A DNA stretch of 64,000 nucleotides from Anaerolineae bacterium (GTDB lineage Bacteria; Chloroflexota; Anaerolineae; Aggregatilineales; J027). The DNA is taken from assembly GCA_019913005.1 (NCBI GenBank), contig JAIOHL010000162.1:62001-126000 (forward strand), in the 5' to 3' direction. Made by a program: the position numbers and the translations under genes. The notes beneath the pieces were generated by a model that saw nothing but the letters and a program-made list of their open reading frames with translations, was not told where the DNA came from and made no database searches. Of this stretch, positions 46,910-54,240 are shown piece by piece (position 1 is the first letter of the stretch; the number at the start of each line of letters is the position of its first letter).

Positions 46910-47716
46910 ATGAAACACCACCTCCCCGACAAATGGCCTCACACGATCCGGGAAATAAATGATCTGCCCGATGAGCAGAAATGTGCCATCTACCAGACAT
47001 TGATCCCGGATTGGATTTATGACCAATTTGGCATTGATCGTGATACGCTAACGATCAATGATAAGTCAGTTATCAAACTGCGCTGTCCACATGGCAGCCG
47101 AGCAATGGAAATGAGCGTTTTTCATCAACCCGGTAGCCGCGACCCTGCCCTCTATTTAAACTTGGCGGATTCGTTTTTGGGCCAGTTAATGGTGCTGTTG
47201 GTGATGATGAATGACCCCTATTCGCCTCGCTATAATGTAGACATTGACGAATTGGGCCATCCTACCAATCTCGGCACCTCAAGTCGCAATCACCATGAAG
47301 AAATACGCGCCTTTGAAGCAGGATTAGCGCCGGGTCAAATCCGCTCAGGCTTGCGCGGTTTTCGGCGGGCTGTGCCAGTGTTTGAAGAATTCGTGGGGCG
47401 GATGGGGCATGACCTGTTTTTGATTGAGCCGCTGTCCTATCACAATGCGATTATCTTTGAGCGCTACGGCTTTGGATATACGGTTGGACGACAGGAAATG
47501 GAGAATATCCATACCCAGTTTATGCCGGGGGGCAGCCTGCATCAGCGTTTGGATAATCGCAATATTTTTAGACGTGAGGATGCGTGGGAATCCATTCGTG
47601 GGCGGGCATGGGCAATTCATGATGGCATTTTAGGACACCCATTTACGGGATTCCATATGTATAAGCGCATCAATCATAATGCCGGAGTCAATACGTTCCC
47701 CCATGGGGCGTGGTAG
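46910..47716 (+). CDS. Unknown 268-residue protein downstream of smpB
   Basis: No signal peptide or membrane segment. Distinct stretches are CPHGSRAMEMSVFHQPGSRD, ALYLNLADSFLGQLMVLLV, YNVDIDELGHPTNLGTSSRN and MGHDLFLIEPLSYHNAIIFE. The segment ending FERYGFGYTVGRQEM resembles the last strand and helix of GNAT acetyltransferases, but the acetyl-CoA loop is not evident. The C-terminus is His/Asn-rich (HMYKRINHNAGVNTFPHGAW). I cannot assign a family. It lies 18 bases after smpB in the same direction. Confidence 0.65.
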   Translation: MKHHLPDKWPHTIREINDLPDEQKCAIYQTLIPDWIYDQFGIDRDTLTINDKSVIKLRCPHGSRAMEMSVFHQPGSRDPALYLNLADSFLGQLMVLLVMMNDPYSPRYNVDIDELGHPTNLGTSSRNHHEEIRAFEAGLAPGQIRSGLRGFRRAVPVFEEFVGRMGHDLFLIEPLSYHNAIIFERYGFGYTVGRQEMENIHTQFMPGGSLHQRLDNRNIFRREDAWESIRGRAWAIHDGILGHPFTGFHMYKRINHNAGVNTFPHGAW

Positions 47717-47747
47717 GTAATTTAGGGAGTGGTGCCGGGGGGCATCG

Positions 47748-50240
47748 TTGAAAACTAGTAAACCTTCTCTGTATTATCCCTCGCTGGATATTAACACATT
47801 GCAGGCCAGCTATGATATGTTAGGGCGATGGGAAGATGAAACGCTCAGTCCATTGGCGGGTCTCGTCTTGGTGCAACAACGACTCACTGCACCCCACGCG
47901 CTACGTAATATCATCGCCTATAATGAGATTGTCTATGAAATTCTATCGTCCCTCTTGCTCGACCAGTTTTCACTGCTCAGAACCCAGAACAATCTACCCT
48001 CACTTCAAACTGACCACACTCACGCAATGCAATCAGATGAGGCCATTAACGATTTGAAGCAGTGTGGCACGAAAGCCAATCGCTATCTCATCGGTTATGC
48101 CGCCCTATATTACCGCTATATGCGGCCTGAGTTGGAACTATCTGTTGAGGAAATCAGCCAGCACCTGAATCAAACCGATCGCAATCTCCGCCGTCATGAA
48201 AAAAAATGTTTGGGTGTGCTGCTCAGTGAACTGAATCGCCTTGAATTGGAGGCCCGCGCTGCTCAAAGACGCCTGCGCTGCTTATTGGCACTACCGCAGG
48301 ACAAGTTACTTAATTTGGACAGCCAACTCGTGCGTGTCCGTGAGATTAGCGACCGGATTGCGAATAAAAATGCAGTCTCACATTGGTACATTTATGGCCC
48401 GGCTGGGGTTGGCAAATCGGGTATTGCGCTTCAAATTTCCCGGCAGTTAGTTGACCGTAACGTTATTGGTGATATCGTCTGGCTTGATTTGAGATTAACT
48501 CACCACAGCAACCAACCGCTACCACGTGAGGCACTAACAGACTTGGTTAGTGAAAATTTGCGACTTCAAGGGAGCCACGAAGGTACCTCGTCTAGCCAAT
48601 TGATTTATAATTACTTGGCTTATCTGGCAAACGACAATCAGCAGTTATTATTGATCTTGGACAATGCCGATGGATGGCAGTCCATCATTGAAGAGAACTG
48701 GGCATGGCTTCAGCAAACCATTCTTATCATAACAGCAAGGGTTCCATATGAAAGTTGGCAGCAAGGGGAGGTAAAATGCCAAGAATTGAATGAGCAGGAA
48801 AGTCTCTATTATCTGCAAAATCTTGAGCGGATATATCCTTTTCGACGTGAGCCTCTATATGCAGAAATTGTTCAGCGAGTAGGGGGCAATCCCGCTGCTT
48901 TAAAACGAATATTTCGTTTTATGGAGATGCTTTCGCCACAAGAAACATTGGATGAAGCCGCTTTCATTGACCATCATCGCTTTCAATGGGAGCACTTACC
49001 TGAGTTCTCGCAAGAGGTCTATTGGTGGCTCGTTGGTCTCACAATTCAGCAGTATGTAAATAAAGAAAGATTACTGTTAGCAAAGAACTACTTTTTCGCG
49101 CCACAATCTATCACGTTAAACCAAAATCTTGAGTATCTCGTGGCGAGTGGCTTGGTCGAATGTAACATCATCCAAGAGCGTCAAGCCTACCGTGTTCCGG
49201 AGGACAGTTGGCAAATCACGGCCCATATTGATTCGGCTGCCAAAAAACTACATGAAATTATTCTCCACTTTCTAAGGATACCCAATGAAAACGCCGAGGA
49301 ACGCGCCGAAATTGCGGGGGGTTTCCTAACGCTGCTGCAATCCCTTGATTTTGATTGGGTGGAGGTTACGGTACCACTGGCGAAAATATGCCAATCGCTC
49401 TTCATTTATACACGCCAGTGGCGGCGATATCTAGGCATGTTGGACTGGGTAAATAAAAAAGCGCTTCCACTAACTGAGGAAAAAATGTGGCTTGGTATCG
49501 AGCGGGCGAGTATTTTGCGTCGCCTCGGAAATTTCGAGGAAGCGAAGGCCCAATTGACATCCGTATTTTATACAGCCCAACAGTTTGAGGATATGTTGAT
49601 GCTGAGTGATACACTAATGGAACAATCCATACTACTGTTCTACCAAGATAACGACCTCGCAGCATTTGAGAAAGCTCAACAGGCCTATGAGATTGTGCGA
49701 ACCAGTGCCGATAACACCCGTCTTGAGCGAAGTATCTACCTAGTAGCGCAGGCCCTCAGCCGCACCGATGCCTTAGATGCACGGGAATGGGTACAGGCGA
49801 TCACCCGTCGTGATGCCGAAGTTTGGGATTTGATCGCCCGTATCGAACTAAATTTGGATAGTCAAGCCGCGTTGATTGCTGCCGAAAAAGCCATTGCCCT
49901 CTTAGACCCGGACAATCCAGCGTATCCAAGAAGTTTGGGGCTTTTGGCACGTGCATTGGTCGCCAATGGAAAAAACTCAGATGCTATTGAGAAGTTTCAT
50001 CTTGCCATTAACCTGCTTCAGCGCCAGCACGACCCGGTGGGATTAGCTCGGATGCACAACAATCTAGGGGTAGCGTATTTGGAAAGCGATCAAGCCGAAT
50101 ACTTGAAGTTGGCGCAAAACGAATTTGAACGCTCGCTCCAAATCGCCCAGACAATTCAGGACAAGCATAATGAAAATATCGCCATCCAGAATTTGGCGCA
50201 TTTGCGAAGTCGGCCCACAGATCGGCGACGCCATCAATGA
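47748..50240 (+). CDS. STAND-type NTPase (NB-ARC-like) with TPR repeats
   Basis: 830 residues, TTG start; the exact start is uncertain. The N-terminal 160 residues are helical and include a possible helix-turn-helix (LSVEEISQHLNQTDRNLRRH). The NTPase has Walker A GPAGVGKSGIALQ (about 217-229) and Walker B LLLILDNAD (about 300), then a GNPAALKR motif typical of the GxP region in NB-ARC/STAND proteins. The C-terminal half (from about 510) is TPR-like, for example LARMHNNLGVAYLESDQAEY. Probably a ligand-sensing regulator or defence-type switch; the effector is not evident. Confidence 0.8.
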   Translation: MKTSKPSLYYPSLDINTLQASYDMLGRWEDETLSPLAGLVLVQQRLTAPHALRNIIAYNEIVYEILSSLLLDQFSLLRTQNNLPSLQTDHTHAMQSDEAINDLKQCGTKANRYLIGYAALYYRYMRPELELSVEEISQHLNQTDRNLRRHEKKCLGVLLSELNRLELEARAAQRRLRCLLALPQDKLLNLDSQLVRVREISDRIANKNAVSHWYIYGPAGVGKSGIALQISRQLVDRNVIGDIVWLDLRLTHHSNQPLPREALTDLVSENLRLQGSHEGTSSSQLIYNYLAYLANDNQQLLLILDNADGWQSIIEENWAWLQQTILIITARVPYESWQQGEVKCQELNEQESLYYLQNLERIYPFRREPLYAEIVQRVGGNPAALKRIFRFMEMLSPQETLDEAAFIDHHRFQWEHLPEFSQEVYWWLVGLTIQQYVNKERLLLAKNYFFAPQSITLNQNLEYLVASGLVECNIIQERQAYRVPEDSWQITAHIDSAAKKLHEIILHFLRIPNENAEERAEIAGGFLTLLQSLDFDWVEVTVPLAKICQSLFIYTRQWRRYLGMLDWVNKKALPLTEEKMWLGIERASILRRLGNFEEAKAQLTSVFYTAQQFEDMLMLSDTLMEQSILLFYQDNDLAAFEKAQQAYEIVRTSADNTRLERSIYLVAQALSRTDALDAREWVQAITRRDAEVWDLIARIELNLDSQAALIAAEKAIALLDPDNPAYPRSLGLLARALVANGKNSDAIEKFHLAINLLQRQHDPVGLARMHNNLGVAYLESDQAEYLKLAQNEFERSLQIAQTIQDKHNENIAIQNLAHLRSRPTDRRRHQ

Positions 50241-50242
50241 TA

Positions 50243-50271
50243 TTGCGAACTCAGGGCAGTCGTGCTAAGAT
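50243..50271 (+). promoter_or_regulatory. Promoter of tRNA-Arg
   Basis: TTGCGA (50243-50248) and TAAGAT (50266-50271) are 17 bases apart, close to consensus. The predicted start near 50278 lies just before the tRNA. The -35 box overlaps the first bases after the STAND gene stop. Confidence 0.6.
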
Positions 50272-50283
50272 AAACCCATCATT

Positions 50284-50356
50284 GCCCTCTTAGCTCAGTG
50301 GTTAGAGCAGCGGTCTTCGGAACCGGAGGTCGGGGGTTCGAATCCCTCAGGGGGCA
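50284..50356 (+). tRNA. tRNA-Arg (anticodon TCG)
   Basis: 73 bases. Acceptor GCCCTCT/AGGGGGC pairs with one G-T. D arm TAGCTCAGTGGTTAGAGCA, anticodon loop CTTCGGA giving TCG, and T arm GGGGG-TTCGAAT-CCCTC are all in place. The outermost anticodon-stem position (GCGGT/ACCGG) is a G-G mismatch. CCA is not encoded. Confidence 0.88.
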
Positions 50357-50422
50357 TAATACGGTACATCTATTCCTACACTCCTCCAATACACACAAAA
50401 TAATCTGATACAACACCCCCTA

Positions 50423-50435
50423 CTCACTCAGTGAG
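50423..50435. promoter_or_regulatory. 13-base palindrome, candidate operator
   Basis: CTCACTCAGTGAG has two perfect six-base half-sites around one central base. Its place far upstream of the molybdenum enzyme gene, in an operon that ends with a PadR regulator, makes an operator role possible but untested. Confidence 0.4.
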
Positions 50436-50584
50436 GTGAGACTTGTCACGTATTTAGTATGACCAACTAGAGTGACCACAAATGGCCGATGTCGGTATAT
50501 TGGTAAGCAATTTCGAGGTTTAGGGGGAATTGGATTAATTTGCAGCCATAAGATGGCTTTTTTGAAGGTTTTAAGCTAGGGTTT

Positions 50585-50608
50585 GGGACAGTGGAAACCG
50601 CTGGTCCC
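50585..50608 (+). promoter_or_regulatory. Leader hairpin upstream of Mop gene
   Basis: GGGACAGTGG pairs with CCGCTGGTCCC around an AAA loop: ten base pairs including one G-T, with one bulged G. The tail is TATTCAATTT. It ends 92 bases before the Mop start, so it would lie in a long leader transcript and may act in attenuation or stability. Confidence 0.5.
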
Positions 50609-50700
50609 TATTCAATTTCTACAGGCCGCCCAGTTGAGCACAAACAGATTGGCTCACTTACTGTGCGGCATTTTTGTTTGAAGGAGAAAGAAGGGCAAGG

Positions 50701-53436
50701 ATGCTAAAACGTACTTTCAATATCAATGGTGCTCTAAAGACCGTGATCGTTGACCCAGAGGCTACACTGGGCGATGTGCTGCGTAAGCAGTTAATGCTGA
50801 CTGGCACCAAAGTCTCATGCGATGATGGTCACTGCGGGGCCTGCTCGGTAATCGTAGATGGCAAATTGACACTGGCGTGCATTACCAAAGTCAACCGCGT
50901 CCCCGAAAATGCCAAAATCATCACGATTGAAGGCATCGGTCAACCGAATAAACTGCATGTCATCCAAAAAGCGATGATGGCACACGGCGCGGCGCAGTGC
51001 GGTTTCTGCACACCCGGTTTTGTCGTCTCAACCAAAGCCCTATTAGAGAAAAATCCCAAACCTACCCGCGAAGAAGTCCGGGCATGGTTCACCCAACACC
51101 ACAACGCCTGCCGCTGCACCGGATATAAGCCGATTGTGGATGCGGTAATGGATGCAGCAGCAGTGTTGCGCGGTGAAAAGAAAGTGGAAGACTTGGAATT
51201 TAAGATGCCTGCTGATGGTCGCATCTGGGGCAGCAAGTATCCACGCCCAACTGCTGAACAAAAAGTCACAGGTACGCTCGACTATGGGCAAGACCTCGGT
51301 CTAAAGATGCCCCCCGGCACACTTCATTTGGCATTAGTACAGGCCAAAGTTTCGCACGCCAATATCCTCTCGATTGACACCTCTGAAGCCGAGAAGATGC
51401 CCGGTGTATTTAAGGTCGTGACCCACAAAGATGTGTTGGGCAAAAATCGCATCACGGGTCTGATTACCTTCCCGACCAATAAAGGCGACGGCTGGGATCG
51501 GCCTATTTTGTGCGATACGAAAGTCTTCCAATATGGCGATGCAATTGCTATTGTCTGCGCCGACACCCCTGAACAGGCCAAAGCCGCCGCTCAGAAGGTG
51601 AGGGTTGAGCTAGAAATCCTCCCCGCCTATATGAGTGCCCCGACTGCGATGGCCCCGGATGCTATCGAAATTCACCCCGGCACGCCCAACGTCTATTTTG
51701 AGCAGAAGATTGCCAAAGGCAAAGACACCGCACCGATCATGGAAACGGCCCCATATGTGGTAGAAGACAGCTTCTATCTGCAACGTCAGCCCCACTTAAC
51801 TATCGAAGGCGATATGGGGTTTGCGTATTATGACGAGAACGAATGCCTGACCATCCATACCAAATCCATCGGTCTATATCTGCACCTATATATGATCGCC
51901 CCCGGCCTCGGTGTTGAACCCAACAAGCTACGTTTAGTGCAAAATCCAGCAGGTGGTACATTCGGTTACAAGTTCTGCCCGACGATGGAGGCCCTGCTCG
52001 GCGTGGCCTGCATTGCGACCAAACGCCCAGTTTACCTTGAATATGATTACGAACAGTACATGACCTATACAGGCAAACGTTCACCATTTTTTGTGGATTT
52101 GAAGATGGCTGCCGATAAGAACGGCAAGATCATTGCGATGGAGAGTGACTGGACGGTAGATCATGGCCCCTATTCAGAATTTGGCGACCTGCTGACTTTG
52201 CGCGGCGCTCAATATATCGGTGCTGGCTATAACATCCCGAATATTCGCGGCATGGGTCGTACCGTATGCACCAACCATGCGTGGGGTGCGCCGTTCCGTG
52301 CCTATGGTTCACCGCAGGCATTCCTCGCCTCCGAGAGCTTGGTGGATGAACTTGCCGAAAAGATGGGCATTGACCCGCTGGAATTCCGTTATAACAACGT
52401 CTACCGTCCCGGTGACACTACACCCACCGGACAGTCTCCCGAAGTCTATTCCCTGCCCGAAATGCTAGAGACCCTACGTCCGCTGTATAAAGAAGCCAAA
52501 GAGAAAGCCGCCCGTGAATCTACCCCTGAAAATCGCAAAGGGGTCGGCATCGCCATCGGTATTTACGGCAGCGGCCTCGACGGTGTGGACGGCGCGGAAG
52601 CCAAGATTGTTTTGGGTAAAGACGGTGTGACCGTGTACGCCACATGGCAAGATCACGGTCAGGGCGCGGATGCAGGTGTGCTTGGAACCGCCCATGAATC
52701 ACTGCGTCCGTTGGGATTGCGACCCGATCAGATTTACCTCGCACTGAATGACACCGGAACCGCCCCGAATGGGGGACCATCAGGTGGCAGCCGCAGCCAA
52801 GTGGTCATCGGCAATGCCATCAAGAATGGTTGCGACCAACTAATCGCCGCGATGCGTAAACCGAATGGTTCGTTCCGCACCTATGACGAAATGGTTGCGG
52901 AAAAACTCCCGCTGGAATATGTGGGCAAATGGGCCGCTTCGGAAAACAGCAACTGCGACGAAAATGCTCAAGGTAGGCCGTTCGCCGTTTATATGTATGG
53001 CGCGTTCATGGCCGAAGTTACGGTCAACACCAAGACAGGCAAGACCACCGTTGACGGTATGACCATCATGGCCGACGCGGGTGTCATCAACAACAAACTC
53101 GTGGTAGATGGGCAAATCTATGGCGGTATCGCGCAGGGTATTGGGTTGGCGCTGTCCGAAGACTTTGAGGACATCGAGAAACACAATAACATGCGCGGCG
53201 CAGGCATTCCGTATGCCCGTGATATTCCAGATAAGATGGATATTTACTACTTCCAGACCCCACGTCCCAGTGGCCCATTTGGAGCAGCGGGTGTGGGTGA
53301 GCTACCCTTGACCTCGCCACACGTCGCGGTTATTAACGCGATTTACTATGCGACAGGTGTCCGTATCCGCCACCTGCCCGCCCGTCCCGAAAAAGTCCTA
53401 GACGGCCTCAAAGAAGTTGAACCGATGCCTGTCTAA
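50701..53436 (+). CDS. Molybdenum aldehyde oxidoreductase, Mop type
   Basis: 911 residues, one chain with both [2Fe-2S] clusters and the molybdopterin domain and no FAD domain, as in Desulfovibrio gigas Mop. With the ATG at 50701, cluster ligands fall at Cys40/45/48/60 (VSCDDGHCGACS) and Cys100/103/137/139 (QCGFCTPG, NACRCTGY), the numbering I recall for that enzyme, which supports this start. GAAGVGELPLTSPH holds the active-site Glu867 equivalent. The enzyme oxidises aldehydes to acids, probably in the cytosol. An upstream TTG at 50674 is less likely. It is the first gene of the cassette. Confidence 0.92.
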   Translation: MLKRTFNINGALKTVIVDPEATLGDVLRKQLMLTGTKVSCDDGHCGACSVIVDGKLTLACITKVNRVPENAKIITIEGIGQPNKLHVIQKAMMAHGAAQCGFCTPGFVVSTKALLEKNPKPTREEVRAWFTQHHNACRCTGYKPIVDAVMDAAAVLRGEKKVEDLEFKMPADGRIWGSKYPRPTAEQKVTGTLDYGQDLGLKMPPGTLHLALVQAKVSHANILSIDTSEAEKMPGVFKVVTHKDVLGKNRITGLITFPTNKGDGWDRPILCDTKVFQYGDAIAIVCADTPEQAKAAAQKVRVELEILPAYMSAPTAMAPDAIEIHPGTPNVYFEQKIAKGKDTAPIMETAPYVVEDSFYLQRQPHLTIEGDMGFAYYDENECLTIHTKSIGLYLHLYMIAPGLGVEPNKLRLVQNPAGGTFGYKFCPTMEALLGVACIATKRPVYLEYDYEQYMTYTGKRSPFFVDLKMAADKNGKIIAMESDWTVDHGPYSEFGDLLTLRGAQYIGAGYNIPNIRGMGRTVCTNHAWGAPFRAYGSPQAFLASESLVDELAEKMGIDPLEFRYNNVYRPGDTTPTGQSPEVYSLPEMLETLRPLYKEAKEKAARESTPENRKGVGIAIGIYGSGLDGVDGAEAKIVLGKDGVTVYATWQDHGQGADAGVLGTAHESLRPLGLRPDQIYLALNDTGTAPNGGPSGGSRSQVVIGNAIKNGCDQLIAAMRKPNGSFRTYDEMVAEKLPLEYVGKWAASENSNCDENAQGRPFAVYMYGAFMAEVTVNTKTGKTTVDGMTIMADAGVINNKLVVDGQIYGGIAQGIGLALSEDFEDIEKHNNMRGAGIPYARDIPDKMDIYYFQTPRPSGPFGAAGVGELPLTSPHVAVINAIYYATGVRIRHLPARPEKVLDGLKEVEPMPV

Positions 53437-53455
53437 GTGATTTAATGTAGAACAA

Positions 53456-53486
53456 CATCCGGGTAGAGCGTTACTTTACCCGGATG
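53456..53486 (+). promoter_or_regulatory. Strong intercistronic hairpin after Mop gene
   Basis: CATCCGGGTA (53456-53465) pairs perfectly over ten bases with TACCCGGATG (53477-53486) around an 11-base loop. The tail is GATATTTATC, not a real T-run. It may cause partial termination or protect the upstream mRNA end, so Mop could be made in excess of the downstream proteins. It also buries the ATG at 53484. Confidence 0.65.
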
Positions 53487-53507
53487 GATATTTATCGAGT
53501 ATCAATT

Positions 53508-54236
53508 ATGGCCGCCATTGACGATTTATTGACCCACGCCCTTGCTCGTCCACCCGATACCCTGTCTCGTGCAGTGATGGTTGGTTTGTACTGGACAGCG
53601 GTTTATGGTGAGCGCGTGGGTCTAGCCACGACATTGACCAATACCACCTGCTGCGATGCCACCGATGTAGCTGGCGTGGGCCAACTACACCAACGCCCCA
53701 TCCATGAATTAATTCCACTGCTCTATTCCACCTATCCACTTGAAATCAGCATCGGGATGGCGGCGCTCAATTCGGCCCTGCCCATCAATGAGCAAGACGG
53801 GGTGGAGTTTAATGCTCGTGATTTGATTTTGGAACGAGGGCGAGACAAGACAGTTGTCACGGTGGGTCATTTCCCGTTTACCGATGCTATCCGCAAGGTT
53901 GCCGGGAAATTGTGGGTGCTGGAATTAAATCCTGCGAAAGGCGATCAACCTGCCAGTGCCGCTCCCAAACTCATTCCGCAGGCCGATGTCATTGGATTAA
54001 CCGCCACCACTCTGATGAATGGCACGTTTGAAACTTTACGCACGCTGTTTCCGCCTCACGCTTTGGTGGTCATGATGGGGCCAAGCACGCCTCTGAGCAA
54101 AGTCTTATTTGATTACGGGATAGATATTTTGGCGGGGGCGCTGGTGGATGACCCCTCGACCCTATTTCATTATGTTGGGCAAGGCTCGTCGCTGCACCGT
54201 GTCCCCGGTCTGCGACGATTCACAATGGTTAAATAA
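53508..54236 (+). CDS. DUF4213/DUF364 domain protein
   Basis: 242 residues from the ATG at 53508; an ATG at 53484 would add eight residues but lies inside a hairpin. The N-terminal DUF4213 part (to about residue 85) contains TLTNTTCCDATDVAGVGQLH and IGMAALNSAL. The DUF364 Rossmann-like part has VVTVGHFPFTDAIRK, LWVLELNP, DVIGLTATTLMNGTFETL and VMMGPSTPLSKVLFDYG. The family is described as putative heavy-metal chelation proteins and appears near molybdenum, nickel and corrinoid functions. Metal or cofactor handling for Mop is an inference. The next start is four bases after its stop. Confidence 0.85.
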   Translation: MAAIDDLLTHALARPPDTLSRAVMVGLYWTAVYGERVGLATTLTNTTCCDATDVAGVGQLHQRPIHELIPLLYSTYPLEISIGMAALNSALPINEQDGVEFNARDLILERGRDKTVVTVGHFPFTDAIRKVAGKLWVLELNPAKGDQPASAAPKLIPQADVIGLTATTLMNGTFETLRTLFPPHALVVMMGPSTPLSKVLFDYGIDILAGALVDDPSTLFHYVGQGSSLHRVPGLRRFTMVK

Positions 54237-54240
54237 CAGC

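Larger units (their letters stand above)
50357..50700 (+). other. Leader/promoter region of the Mop-TrsS operon
   Basis: 344 bases without a gene. It contains a 13-base near-palindrome (50423-50435) and a strong hairpin (50585-50608), described separately. I could not match it to a known molybdenum-cofactor riboswitch by eye. No textbook promoter stands out. Confidence 0.5.

Noticed and set aside
50357-50700. Molybdenum-cofactor riboswitch before the Mop gene
   Set aside because: Hairpins are present, but I could not match the conserved cofactor-riboswitch core by eye, so no claim is made.
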